This document shows positions 1-12,735 of a stretch of DNA of 64,000 bases, piece after piece. The translations under genes and the position numbers were made by a program. The stretch comes from Sebastes aleutianus. Its lineage: Eukaryota > Chordata > Actinopteri > Perciformes > Sebastidae. Below the pieces are notes generated by a model. That model was not told where the DNA came from and searched no databases. It saw only the letters and a program-made list of their open reading frames with translations. Numbering within the stretch: position 1 is the stretch's first letter; every line of letters begins with the position of its first letter. The stretch spans positions 12,857,960-12,921,959 of the forward strand of contig CAKAKS010000062.1 of assembly GCA_916700875.1 (NCBI GenBank), given 5' to 3'.

Positions 1-860
1 ACAACAAAACTACTTGGTTAGGTTTAGTAAAAAAAAAACCATCATGGTTTGTCTTAAAATGACTAAGTTTGTTACGTTATTCCGACACATTCTCACTCCC
101 AACTCGTCAAATACCGCTGCTTAGTCAGAGCCCCTCAGCATTACAGACCGATGCACAGGGTACCCCTCTTGCGTTACTTTTGGACAGACCAGGGGCGGCG
201 TGTCAATATATGTTCGTTACATGCCTAGTGTCCTTTCAAAATAAACTTCCGTTTTCACAGGAAGTTAGTTTAACGCAACGCAACCACTTAGTTAGAGTTA
301 GGAAACGGTCGACGTTGACGTTAACTTCACTGACTAGCGACTCACGGAACTAGCGACTCACGGGACGGACGATACTGACGAGTCACGTGACTAAAGACTG
401 ACGTGACAAAGTAAGTCAACGTTACTTTTAGTTTCACACAGGACATGAACACCGGTCTCCTGGTTGAAAGTCTCGGGTTTGTTTGACCGATCCAACACCC
501 CTCTCGCCCGTCCTCAACGGACTCTCACGCTATTAATACATACGCCACTTGCTCCGACCGTTGAATAACGTCGCGGGTGTGTTTACATTGGAGATAGTTG
601 AAAGCCCGGTTCATCACATACCGTTGCTAAAGGGTGCCTCCGTGCATCGGTTCCAGATGCCGAAGGGCACTTACCAAAAGCTGTATTTGATGAGTTGGGA
701 GTGAGAACGGGATGGTTATTCAAGCTACTGACATAAATTAAAACAAGTGAGCGTCGACGTTTGGTTTCACACGGAACACAAACAGTGGTCTCCTGGGTGA
801 AAGTCCTGTGTTTGTTTGACCCATCCAGCACCCTGGACTTCCGGGGACTATCGTTACAAA
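1..860 (+). repeat. Dispersed repeat family B, two partial copies
   Basis: Copy 1 spans about 1-500 (ACTTGGTTAGGTTTAG, AAACTTCCGTTTTCACAGGA, ATGAACACCGGTCTCCTGG). Copy 2 is at about 740-840 (AGTGGTCTCCTGGGTGAAAG). The frames at 69-353 and 583-1008 lie within this material and are not genes. Confidence 0.7.
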
Positions 861-1824
861 CGTATTTGTGATATGTTAAAAAACAAACGTAATCCAAAAC
901 GAACCTCGAACTGAAATTCACAATGCAGTTTCGTTGTATGGGAACGTCATTTTTAGGAGACAGGGATGACCAATGAATTTGCTTGACTGTTGTACAAGCT
1001 CTGTACAACAGACCTTGTGGTTTGTTTGAAAATGTCTATCTATTGATGCAGACTACATTGGGATGAAATTCTTACTTTGTGAATGTAATGTCAAACATCA
1101 CTTAGCTTTCTATTTAGAGCAGCATCTTCTGTACTTTTAGTGCAGTTTGGAAAGTTTCGACAATAATAATACAGGATCAATTTGAGACTGCGTGGTCGTT
1201 CTTTTATTTCGTAAGACTTCTTCCTCTGTCAGCTGCTGCATCATGCTTCCGTGGTCTTTTATAAAAGAAGAAGAGCAGAAATTATTAAATGAGGCAAGTT
1301 TCATAACATGAAGTGGGTCTTGTTGAGTCTCATGCTCCTATGACCAACTAAGGTCAGGGTTCTTGAAATCCCCTTTTCTCAAAGAAGCTTACAGCATCTG
1401 CAGTAGAACACAGAAGAACATAGATGACAGCGGCACAAGGATCCTGCAGATAAGTCTGGCAGGATTGTCAAGCAGTTTCTGAGAAGTCTCTTGTGTTGCT
1501 ACAGAAGGATTTCTGTCTAAATATTAACATTCTGTCAGCCATGGTCATGTAACATTAACAAAGATGGCTTGAATGAAAGGTTCATGATGTGAAGGTTAGG
1601 CCAGTAGTAGGAACCATGGGTAAAACTTTCCACAATAACGAACACGTGTACTTTTCCTGACCTTGCATTTTTTAAATCTTTAATAAGTCTTAACTTAATC
1701 CTGATACAGGAAGTATGCGGGATGTTTTTTTCTAATGTTTATGTAACTTTCTATAATGCAAAAAGACGTAATCGCATTTAACAAGTAATCTTTATATTTA
1801 TTTTAGATTTTCACAGCAAAAACA
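861..1824. other. Non-coding interval
   Basis: No gene recognised; AT-rich. Confidence 0.45.
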
Positions 1825-2345
1825 TTAGTAATAGGCTACGCTTGTTTCATTCTCTTTCACAAAGACCTTACAGGCTGCTGTATTGTCTAGAGTTTCTATG
1901 TATCTGACTACCATTCTGTTGACAACGTCTCTTGAAATTTCATTTTTGTAAATCCCCACCACAGCCCTCCCCCCCAGCATGTTGAAAGCTCCGAGAGTGG
2001 TTTTTGTCATTCTCATGGGAGGCTCCCTTTTTTTGGTTTAACATTCACAGAGGATGTGATCTTCACTTTTATGTAATGCAGACTGCATCCTAATCCCAGT
2101 GGTGTTCCATACACTGGATTGAAAGGATTTTCTTGAGAGTCGAGCGAGAATACTGTCATTCCTTTAAATCCTAAAATAGAATTGGAGGCAGTACTGCGGC
2201 AGCCACAAGAGAGGCAAACCATGCAAAAAGGGGCTTTGAACAGTTGAAAGGGCTTAACCCAAAGTGAACTGCTCCCCTGATGCTCAAAGCCAATCGCCAA
2301 GGCCAGCAGCCAAGGGACAAGATCAGAATGTTGTTCAGTGAAAGG
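1825..2345 (-). pseudogene. Unrecognised coding-like segment with one frameshift
   Basis: Two minus-strand frames abut: one ending at 2013 (contains NPFNPVYGTPLGLGC and YIKVKITSSVNVKP) and one from about 2035 to 1825 (contains TLGAFNMLGGRAVVGIYKNE and DVVNRMVVRYIETLDN). The switch falls at a run of seven A (about 2029-2035), where a one-base change would join them. The composition looks like real protein on both sides. I do not recognise the family. It may be a decayed exon, a transposon gene, or a sequencing error in an exon. Confidence 0.35.
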
Positions 2346-2380
2346 CTTTGTCCCGGAGTGATCGATGACGTCTCTTAGAC

Positions 2381-3110
2381 CAGGGGTTCTCAAACGTTTT
2401 GGGGCCAAGGACTCCTTAAAGGGGATAAAAATGTTCCAAGGACACCCTCATAATCGTAACACCGATTAAGCATAATGCTTGCTACCATTTGTACTCTTAA
2501 ATGCCATTTGAACTATTTGTATGCTAAAACCTTTCAACCTAAATATTTCTGACCTGTTTGATAGTGATAAACAGAAACACATTTCGATTTGAATCATGTT
2601 AACACTACTTTGTTTTGCCCTGATATTCTGGATGCTTTGTAATCAGATGTCGCTTTAACTTGGCTGGCTACATGGCTTCGTTCACTAACACCTGAAGACA
2701 CATGACGCATTTTCCCATCGCTGTCGCTCGATATAACTGTTGTCATATTTTCTCAATTAAGCTAGTTTGGTCTTAGCGTCACTTGACGATATGGACTGAC
2801 TCAAATATTTCTCCATGCTCGCCAGCTAGCTAGCTGGCTAATAAGCTAAGCTAAACAGCAGCAGGAACGGTTCATTGCGCTCTGAGTGACGTGACGTGTC
2901 ACAATCATATCAGAGTTTCTATTGGCCCAAAGCTAACGTGGGTGGGAGCAATGGACACAATATGCTAGTTTTATTGGCGCAAATGGTCCCCATCTGTAGA
3001 TATGTACTTTTTAATGATATAGCACAATTTCATAATTTATAGCAAATTATTTCGTGGACCCCCTGACAGAGTGCCACGGATCCCTGAAGACCCCACTTTG
3101 AGAATCACTG
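2381..3110. mobile_element. hAT-like element
   Basis: The ends CAGGGGTTCTCAAACGTTTT and, reverse-complemented, CAGTGATTCTCAAAGTGGGG are typical hAT termini. Flanking octamers TCTTAGAC and TCTTAAAG agree at 6 of 8. About 730 bp without a transposase. Confidence 0.7.
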
Positions 3111-3475
3111 TCTTAAAGCTGAAGTAGGCGAGATTGGAGCAAATATGATTAAAAAAATATTTTTATAAAACGGTCGCTATATCCTGACAGTAGAACATGA
3201 AACAGATAACCCTCTGTGTCCTCCGGTGCTCCTAACGGCATCTGCATGATTTCACTTACCAGAGGAAAACAACCAGTCAGAGCTGATCTGAAGTCTGCTG
3301 TCCAGCTGCCGTCTATGAGAGACGGCTGACAATCACTCGCGAACTCCGACCAAACGGTCAAACTAGGCAGCACTGATCAAATATGAATCAATATTATGTT
3401 ACGTAAATTCCTATTTCTCGCCTCAAATGTTTTCCGAATCATCTTGTAGTGCACTGTTTAGCAGTAAAATGAGAA
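3111..3475 (-). repeat. Dispersed repeat family E, short copy
   Basis: Inverse copy of about 47605-47980, immediately beside the hAT-like element. The frame at 3149-3373 is repeat sequence. Confidence 0.75.
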
Positions 3476-4897
3476 AGTTTGTGACGCCGCCGCCATTGTG
3501 AAATTTGGTGAAGGAACGGTTGTCAGCAACTTCTTCTGTACTTTTTCGTAAATTATATTAGTTATTGATGCTGTTGCACACCCGTATCATTGATGTAAGT
3601 GAAACCAGAGACATCACTTATTGTTCTGCAATGAACTATTTGCTCAGAATAAATGGATTTTGTAACTGGACTCTTTAAGCAAACCTGCAGTAAATCCTAT
3701 GTTTACATATTCAAATAAATAAATACAAATTTGAAGCTAGTATATAGAGGCTTTGAGGAGCAGATATATGGAAGTAGAAAAAAGAAGGTGTTTCACTTTA
3801 CTGTTGCACTGCATAACTTCTGTGGAACTGTCATAATGTTTGGCTAAATATACATTTCAATTGCAAGAAGGAAATTGCTAATTTGCTTCAGTTCCTCAAA
3901 AATGTATTTCAAGAGAAAATCATTCTTCTTTCCAGATAGTAAGAGCTCAGTTAACCCACAAGCTTTGAAAATAGAAAAACCCAAGGCAAGGAGACAAAGA
4001 GTAATTGAAGCCATTCAACAAACACCCATCATCTTATCATGCACGACTTCTTTCTATTATTGTTGACTGTTGTAATGTGGGATCATGGAATTAGACAATT
4101 GAGTCTTCATTGTGCGGAAAGAAAGCGCTGGAGGGGAGAGGAGGAGGAGGCGGGGAGAACGAAAACGAATAGAAGGGTTTGTTGAGGACAATAGCTCAAC
4201 TAAGCAGGGCCATCTGAGGTCTGTTTATCCCGTCCTTACCTCATGCTCCCTCTACCCAATGTTTATTCATTCATTTCACTTCAGTAATTCGAGAAGAAGC
4301 ACCGGCAAGTCCAACACTCTGAACATGTCCCTCCTTAGAGTGAGAAAATCAGATTTAGTATGCAGACTTTCTGTAAAAAATACATAATCTGAGTGAATCT
4401 ATTTACATACTGTAACTCAGAGGTTCCAAACCTTATTTGTCTGATTTACCTCTACAGGCCTGTCAGATGAACACAAGTACTCCTTTATCAACTCCACTCA
4501 ACATGTTCCAGATGTGTTCATTTCAATTGATTTCAAACTGGATTATGTTTAATTATGTTAACTATATAAAACAATATTGTTACAATGTTTTTTTTTCTTA
4601 CATTTAAAATGTTAATGTTTAGGTCGTTTTTGTGTAGTTTGTATTCATACTATTTCTACTTGGGACTGGCAGAAGATGGACACGTTAGCTAACTATTTAT
4701 CTATTACTTTTAGCTTAGTATTTCAACAATTCACCCATTAGCCATTTCAACCATTTGTACTTTCAGGTAACTATTTCAGCCATTAATCCATTTTACTTTT
4801 ATACTTTTATATCTTCACGGGGCCAGCTGCCATGTTTCTCCAGTAGCCCAGAACGGACAAACCCAACACTGGCTCTAGATGGGGCCATTTGCGTTTT
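3476..4897. other. Non-coding interval
   Basis: No gene recognised. The frames at 3875-4387 have no domains. Confidence 0.45.
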
Positions 4898-5450
4898 CAA
4901 AACATACTGTATATAAGAAGTGGAAGTAGTCACCGTGACGTCATCAATTGGTTTGTGGACTACAGTTTTAGGCTTGAGTTTGGCATTTTGGCTGTCGCCA
5001 TCTTAGTTTTTTGGAACCAGAAGTGACATGAGAGGGTGGAGCTAAGTACAACCGAATGCTGAATAAGACATTTTTAGGCGACAACACCCAGACCGGACAA
5101 CACCGTGGTAGCGACCTGTCAATCACAAAGCAGCCACGCCCTAAAGCATACCCTGCTTTATGGTCTATTTGACTCTAAATGGAACCATTATTTGCTAAAT
5201 GAACATCATGCTGTATTGAAGAAGACTTGAAACTAGTGATTGAGAACATAAACTCATGTTTACGATGTTTACTGAGGTAATAAATCAAGTGAGAAGTAGG
5301 CTCATTTTCTCATAGACTTCTATACAATCAGACTTCTTTTTGCAACCAGAGGAGTCGCCCCCTGCTGGCTATTAGAAAGAATGCAAGTTTAAGGCACTTC
5401 CACATTGGCTTCACTTTTCAGACCCAGAGGTTGCCGCCTGGTTTTCAGGT
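4898..5450 (+). repeat. Dispersed repeat family A, copy 1
   Basis: Starts CATACTGTATATAAGAAGTG and ends CAGAGGTTGCCGCCTGGTTT. Lacks part of the segment between the ACATTTTTAGG and CAACACCCAGACC blocks seen in other copies. Confidence 0.8.
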
Positions 5451-7333
5451 TTTCACGTCAGCCACCATAATACTCAGTTGGCACACAGGAGAAGTTTCAG
5501 TTGGTTGCAATCTGCAACCTCACCGCTAGATGCCGCCAAATCCTTCACACTGCACCTTTAAATCTCATGGTAATTTCTCTCCTGGTCCCGGACATATATA
5601 TCTTTCCCTTTTTCCTGTAATATCCAAACTACATGTTTAGCCTTATTACTCTGAGAGAGACACTGGTGTGGAGTATGAGGGTTTAATTTGGAGCCAAGTG
5701 AGAGTTCCTTGATGATGGATCCTGACGATGGGAAGTTGTGTGGGTGGAAAGAATGAGTCATCCATCATCTGTCCATCGCGTTAGGTTGCTGCCGCTGGTG
5801 CAGAGCCGAGTCGAGCCCTATCTCACATCGCTGAAGGAGCGGTGATGTCAGAGCTGTCACTGTTCTACTCTCTCATCAGCACCCACTCACAAAGCTCTTG
5901 GTATTTGTGCAATCAGTGCAGGGTGAAAGACAATAATAGCACTGAGTTGAGTGTACTGTCTTCATTTAGCCCCCTGTCTCTGTATCGTAAGCCCTATTTT
6001 CTAATTAGTTTTTCCTCAACTGTCAACCTTTTTTCAGCTTTTTTCTGGCTGGAAACTGGCATATTACGCATATAACCCATCCTCAACAGATGTGTTTCCT
6101 CCTCACATCTTCTCTGTTATACTCAGAGAAAGTTTATTCTACTCCTGCTCTGCCTCAGTGGGTTTTCTCTTAACCTGGTGATTCAAGTGCAGTTTGAAAA
6201 AGATAACATTATTGTGCGATTCATCTCACTGACGTGTTGTTTGTGTTTTGTGTTTGGAGCAGAGATTATATTTTTTCTTTTTAGATCAACGCATCACTAA
6301 TGCGCTGTGTACATGACAGCCCTCATGAATGACTCAGAGTGTAAGCCAAACATCTGAAGAAATTACCACCCACTTGCTTTTGCAGAAATATGACGCAGAT
6401 GTGCTCTTCAGCAACTTTTCTTCCTTCATCTTGTCCATGGAATTGATAACGCATGTAGCCACTGACTTCCAGTGAAGTGAGTCATCATTGGATAGATTAC
6501 AAAGGTTACATAACTACTGTACTTTCTCAGCATATGTTTACCCTTCCTATGAACTGACTTCTTGGTATTGTATTAGCAATCCCTAAACATAATTATGAAC
6601 AACCCTAGATATATTTGTCTGGATAAAGGGATGTCATGTTAGAGGTATGGGTCAAAGGATCTGGGGTTTACCGTCCTGTTAAAGATATGCCATTTATTTT
6701 TTTTGTAATTTTATCTTAGAGTCCACATGGAAATACCCTAATCTACCTACATACATACCTACATACTCAGGTTGAACAAGCAATTTAATGGCCAGAATCC
6801 TGTCTACGGACATGTGGTCTTGGTGTTGCCATGAAATACTGTCTCTTGATTATTAAGGCTATACTGCCCCCTTGTGGTAAATGATACATGCATACTAGAT
6901 GGGTAAAATGTTTTAATTAATATGTTTAGTATGCACATAAAAAGAAGAATTTATGGAAAAGAATATGGGGAATAAAATGTAGTTTTTAAAAATCAACACT
7001 ATGGCAAAAGAAATGAAGAAAAATCACCCAAAGCCTTTTTGATCGGATCATGTAATATTACCAAGATTCTAATTCACAATGACATCATATATGATATGAC
7101 ATAATGTACTCTGATATCTATTCTGATGTCTTCTAAAGATTTTAGATGTTAGATGATGTTATATGAAGTTTTATCTTTACATATAGATGCTTAAATATGC
7201 CACATAAACATATGTTGACATACTGTATTACAAAATACTGTACATATAAATACAGATCATCTCTTCTACTCCATCCCCAAACAATCACTCTGCACCACCT
7301 CATCTACTCACCTCCCATTCCATCACTTACCCC
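5451..7333. other. Non-coding interval
   Basis: No gene recognised; short frames only. Confidence 0.45.
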
Positions 7334-8120
7334 ACCAGTGGTGGAAGGACTCAGATCCTTTGGTTAAAAGTACCAATACAACAGTGTAAAAGTACTCTGT
7401 TACAGGTAAATGTCCTGCATTCAAAATCCTATTTAAGTGAAAGTATAGAAAAGTATTATCAGCAAAATACACTTAAAGTATCAAAAGTAAAAGTACTTGT
7501 TCAGCAGAAAAAATTTCATGTGATGCCAGTATCTTCATTGTAGCTTTAAAACTGAGCCTGCTACAACCTATAAATAGCAAGTTGCGTTAATGCGTTAAAG
7601 ACATTGGAGCCTTTAAAACAAATTTGCTTTAACTTTGGCAGCCCTAATTATTATATTATTATACATGCCATTAATAGATTGTTAATACTGATGCATCAGT
7701 GTGTAAACAGCATTTTACGATTGTAGCTGGTCGAGGTGGAGCTAGTTTTAACTACTTTATGTACAGTTACACAGTAGTAAAGGGTCATAAGATAAATTTT
7801 AGAGATTGTGAGATCATTATTGGAGTTGGAAAGCAGAAAAAACAAAGTTCTGATACACAAATGTGTTTGTTTTTGGACTTAATCTAGTCTTTTATTGTGA
7901 AATACTGGATGATTTTTATCTCTTTGGGCAACCAACAGTTATGCTACCTTTTTGCAAGAGGTCACAAGCCAAAAAGGTTTGGAGCCCCTGGTTCAATCTC
8001 AACAATGCATTGTGTTTTACAAGCTTACTGTATGTGTTTTTTCCCTGTAAAATATAGCAGAAGTGTAAAGTAGCATAAAATGTAAATACTCTCATACTCT
8101 AGTACCTCAAAATTGTATTG
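7334..8120. repeat. hAT-MITE-related sequence
   Basis: Starts CAGTGGTGGAAGGACTCAG with AGTAAAAGTACTTG blocks, like 12385-12716. It ends near 8110 with AAATGTAAATACTCTCATAC. The middle is foreign or diverged. The GCGTTAATGCGTTAAAG stretch near 7580 resembles the edge of family C. Confidence 0.5.
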
Positions 8121-9505
8121 TGGCTGTAGAAAGCCTCACTGTGCTGCTCACCTTAAGTTTGTTGTCAATGGGATGGGAGGGAGGGATGAAACTGGTGTCT
8201 CCTAACAGAACACACTGGGAGATGTACAGTATGTCCTACTCTAAATGCTGATGCTCAATTGTCATAACAGCTGAAATCAACAGTAAGCCTTGGCCGCGCG
8301 GCCCGCTGCTACTGTGGCCAATTAACGCTGGGATATCGGAGCCAGGAAGGGCAGAGTGAAAGTCCTTCCTCCCTTGGCAGAGTCACTTGGCCTGACAGAT
8401 GGTACTTAGACGGGCTAAGCTGTATGCTTCTGTCTGTGGAGATTAGAAACCAAGCTCTCTCTATTAAATGTGATCTCTGGTCAACTAAAGTTTTCCTGAA
8501 CTTTTTCTGACGGCTTCATTTACTATGGACTTCTTGTCTAAATTAGGCACGATGACACAATCTAATTATTAGTTGTCAGGCTTTTCCGCTGTCACTTGAC
8601 TTTACAATCAACCCAGTGATTGGACATACTTCTATAGGGCACCAAAACAATGATTATGTTTTTCATGTAGCATAGGGAAATGTACCATAGTATTGTAAAA
8701 TTATTTCTACCAATCACAAATCTCCTTTTGTCTAAGAAAGAATTTAAAAAAAATGTTGAAAGTTCAAACAGAACAGCCCGAGAGATTTCCTTAATTTTTA
8801 TTGCCTAGTATGGTCAAGCCTCAAAAACACTGGATCCTACATTTCCCATAATGCACCTAGACAGTGTCTTTTATTAGACCCTCCTTGCCCAAAAAAAGAC
8901 CCATATCTTTCAAAATCCACAGTTCCAGTTTGTAACACAGGCTTTCTGTTATATATTTGTAGTCTCCAAGCCCAAGCCAAAATAACCCTGATGACATTTT
9001 TTCAGACTTTAGAAAGCTCTCTCCACAGCCACAGAGGACATTATACATTTTATATTTTACAGGCTGAGTAATACTCTCTGTGACATGTAAGCTGAACTTA
9101 ATGTGTAAAATTGGTCGAGTGCCCCTTTAATATTTCAACTGTGAATTTTGAAAGTATTTAGTGTTAATTTTTTCTACTTATAATCATTGTGTGCATGGTA
9201 CAAAAATCATAAAAAAGTGTGTTGATTTGTATAAATATACAACAAACAAATGTTAAACAAATGTGTGAAAATTGGAATTTTCTTTTTGCTATAGAGCTTA
9301 TTTTCTTAATTTATTCAAAGCAAAAGATCAATGGAGGAAGACGCGTACAAAATGACATCACCATTACAACAATGCATGCCAATTTTTTTTTTTAACTGTA
9401 TATGGAAATTTGGCTTCCCCTTATAAATCCATAAACAGTATAAGGACTGGTATTGTTTACATAACATAACAATAATGGAGAGAATGAATGAAGCGACACT
9501 TTTGC
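8121..9505. other. Non-coding interval downstream of the MISP-family gene
   Basis: No gene recognised. May include extended 3' UTR. Confidence 0.4.
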
Positions 9506-9511
9506 TTTATT
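9506..9511 (-). terminator. Candidate polyadenylation signal of the MISP-family gene
   Basis: AATAAA on the minus strand, about 185 nt beyond the stop codon. Another AATAAA lies near 9311-9316. Either would give a short 3' UTR. The call rests on the hexamer and its position only. Confidence 0.4.
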
Positions 9512-9695
9512 TATGTGCTGAATAAAACTAGTGTTTAAAAATATACAAAGCAGAGTTAAAATAGACAGAAAGCATTTAAGTCGGAACTACCTTCAGGGTT
9601 TTGGTTATATTGATTAATCTTGGACTTGTGCAGTGCTAGCGTCGCAGATCATTGATATTCTATTTGTAGTGTTGAAGACATCACGATGGCCAATA

Positions 9696-9797
9696 TCAGT
9701 TCTTTTCCTTTGACGGCTTCCCGTTGATCAGGCCGGATTCCCAGCGTTGCCACAGAGGAGCCTTCTGACCTCCTGCTCTGTGAACCTTTGGCTCCTG
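9696..9797 (-). CDS. MISP/AKAP2-family protein, terminal coding exon and stop
   Basis: The acceptor CTTATCTCACAG precedes an in-frame 33-codon exon that ends in TGA at 9698-9696. It contains LWQRWESGLINGK, the family's usual C-terminal ending: an Arg/Lys-rich stretch, then a Trp-Glu-Ser/Ala-Gly block close to the stop. Joined to the two upstream exons it gives a protein of about 883 residues with no internal stop or phase clash. The intron before it is about 0.48 kb. Confidence 0.84.
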   Translation of the reverse strand, partial: QEPKVHRAGGQKAPLWQRWESGLINGKPSKEKN

Positions 9798-10275
9798 CTG
9801 TGAGATAAGACAAGCCCGATTTAGAGTGGGAGATTACCTCCCTTTTCTTGATCCTCTGAATTTGAGATCAATTTCAGAACTACTTGTACTAATCCAAGCC
9901 ATTGTTAAACAAATAGCATTAGGGAATACTTCCAATCTAATGTCTTTTTCTAGCTGTTTTAGGTTCAATACCACATGATCCAGAAAGCCACAATTACAGT
10001 AACCGGAATTTCTCTCCTGATATGAACCTGACCTTTAGGCCTACTCATCAGTGCTTTTTAGGGATTTCAAAACAATACATAACAATGCTAATCTGTGATG
10101 ATAATCTTTTATGCTAATCCATCCTGTTGTGATACCCTGAATTAGTAATTAATACAACATGATGGCCCACTGTGTTCTCGCCAGTGTTGTACACCAAACA
10201 CATGCAACAGATCTTACAGAACAATGGAGAAACCAAGAGAGAATCTATTTACAGTAATTAGACCTGGCACATCAC

Positions 10276-10361
10276 CTGTGTCTGCTCAGATTTCATCTGG
10301 TCTTTCTTGGAGGGCGGCGGCCAAACCCGTTCCAGTTTCCCTCTGGACTGTTTTCTGACAT
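10276..10361 (-). CDS. MISP/AKAP2-family protein, penultimate coding exon
   Basis: This 86-nt exon lies between a pyrimidine-rich acceptor (TTTCTTTCTGTCCTCTAG) and a CAG|GTGATG donor. The single base left by the large exon plus its first two bases give GAT (Asp). The exon then encodes 28 residues including RGKLERVWPPP, a motif recognised from the C-terminal part of MISP/AKAP2-family proteins, where a GKxExVxPPP block follows the charged helix. It ends in phase 0. It is too short to stand out as an open frame and was found by reading the splice sites. The match of phase on both sides supports the call. Confidence 0.85.
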
Positions 10362-12384
10362 CTAGAGGACAGAAAGAAAACAAGGAGCAGGATAACATGA
10401 GAGGATTTGACTTCAGGCAGCAATTGACAATTAAACCATTAAGGATTTCACAACTAGTCTAATCCTGTTTTGTCTGTCTGCGTAAGCAGCAACGTCAGCA
10501 TATCTAACTAGTTTACTACCCACAGTAGTAACTTGAGTGTTACTTTCAAGGCCAGCAGCCTTTCATACTACATTATTTTGTAGGGTTACAGATTACATTA
10601 AAAAAAGATTGGTTTATGACTAGAATTTCTCCACTCTGTGGAAGCCGGTCCTGGGAGCTACTTTATCAGAGTGTAGTCTAACGTTACACTACAACATGGA
10701 AAATTTGCCCCTGCCATTGTGAAACAGAAATCAGAAAGAGAGCATAAAGCTTGACAGGTATAGCAACAGTAACTAAGGTGGGTGGGGCATAGCGTACATT
10801 TAATTGCAGCCTCAGTTTAATCATTTTCGGTATGTACATGTAGCACGGTAAAACTTTAAAATGGGTGCTGCTTTGACAAGAAAAAGGCTTTGATGTGGCA
10901 ATATGATTTAAAATATCCTTATTATTCACTGTATATTCAATGTCTTCAAACTATATATCTGCCATATGAATACAGAATCTGTAGGCAACAGGACAAGAAT
11001 TTGGTATTGGAAGCGCTCTGGTTTGCGTTTATTGTCTGTTTGTAGTCCATTTGTTGTCCATCCGACCAATCATGTTTGAGCTGGCTTTGGTTGCATGCAG
11101 ATAAACAGTCCGTGCGGAGAGCAAAAGAGACGGAATGCATTGGCCGAAATGCAATCTGGGAACCCATCGGCTATCGTCTGACAACGATTTAGTTTTTTAG
11201 CTAAAAAATATAATATAAACTGGCTACTTGTGAAATGTCGTAGACGTCGTCTCTCAACTCCAGCTCCATTCTCACCTCTCAAGTTGCTAATCGGACTGTA
11301 AACAATGAACGGCGCATGGAACAGGAAGTCTTAAGCCTAAACTATGCGTTTCTTTATATATCTGTTATCCGGATATCCAAAGGCTACACCGGAAACCAAG
11401 AAATATTGGCCCTTGCCCACAGAGGCTTATCGTCGTCAGACAGATAGGGGTTCCAAGATTGCTGTATGAAGGTTATATTTTCAGTGGACTGTCAAAACTG
11501 TGCTGAAGTGTCCTCTGTGAAGATATCACAGTGTATTCGGGTTATACATTCTCATACAGTATTGTGTCTCGGCTGGTTAGGACAACACACTACAGCTTAT
11601 TTGACCTTAAGAATGAGTCATTTCCTTCAGTTTAGCCCGGTTTTACCCCCAGACATATTATGCTGCTGTCACATGTAGCTTCATCATCTTCACCTTGAGT
11701 CAACCCCACACATCATTATCCAGCCGCTCTGGCTGAGAATACTAACATGGTGCTACATAATGACACTGGCTGGCTGCACTGTTTTGTCAGGCCCCCAAGC
11801 TCTCCCGCTGTGCATATAGGCAACAGCAGCAGACATGAAAAAATGCACACAAACTGTACATACTTTCAACAAGACCTATCAACTGTCTGAAGTCATTTGT
11901 ATTTACACAACACTATAACTGAACCAGAAGTGCCCCTGGCTCAATATGGAGTGCAGATAGTAGCCTTCATGTTGTCACTCAGCCCACTGGCATCAGCTGA
12001 CTCAGATCAGGCGGCTGCTAGAGTGATGCGCCCTTAACCGCTTGTGACAGGGTTGACACTAAGTTGTCGATAAGACTCCTTAGATAACACTATGTGATGC
12101 TAATGTAGAGAGGCATTCATTAAAGTGCCCAGACTGAGTGTCAGAAGGCCGGGATGTGCAATGAATAAAGAGCTAAGTGACCCTTATTAGACATACTATG
12201 ATGCATCTTAGCCTGATGGAAATAATCCATACATTTCTATTTTTATATTTTCCACTTAGTTTTTCATGGCATTGTCAGTAATGTTTAGGTTTCATTGAAA
12301 TATTCTTAATTTCGAAATTGTTTAATTAATGGACAAATTAACCTCTAAGGTGCATGCAGTCACACACAGAATACAAATACTCAT

Positions 12385-12716
12385 CAGTGGTGGAACAAGT
12401 CCTGAACTGAAGTACAAATAAAAGTCATACATTCATAAGATACTTAGGTAAAAGTACAGAGGTATTAAAAGGAACAAAAGTACTTTTATTTTTGAAACAT
12501 AAGTATCAAAAGTAAAAGTACTTGTTATGCAAAATAATAAGCCATTTGAGTGATATATTATATTGTTAAAGTGGGTTGTGGGTTGTTTAATGTTTGCCTC
12601 TGAAATGTAGTGGAGTAGAAATATAAAGTGTCATTAAATGGAAATACTCAAGTTGAGTACAACTACCTCAGAACTGTACTCAAATGCAGTACTTCAGTAA
12701 ATGTATTCCACCACTG
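12385..12716. mobile_element. hAT-like MITE abutting the large-exon splice donor
   Basis: A 332-bp element bounded by CAGTGGTGGA and its complement TCCACCACTG, with short internal AGTAAAAGTAC-type repeats. The flanking octamers ATACTCAT and ACATTCAT agree at 6 of 8 positions, as for an aged 8-bp hAT target duplication. A related sequence starts near 7334 (CAGTGGTGGAAGGACTCAG). The element lies in the intron of the MISP-family gene and ends only about 18 bp from the GT of the donor at 12735. Confidence 0.7.
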
Positions 12717-12735
12717 ACATTCATGTTAAACGTAC

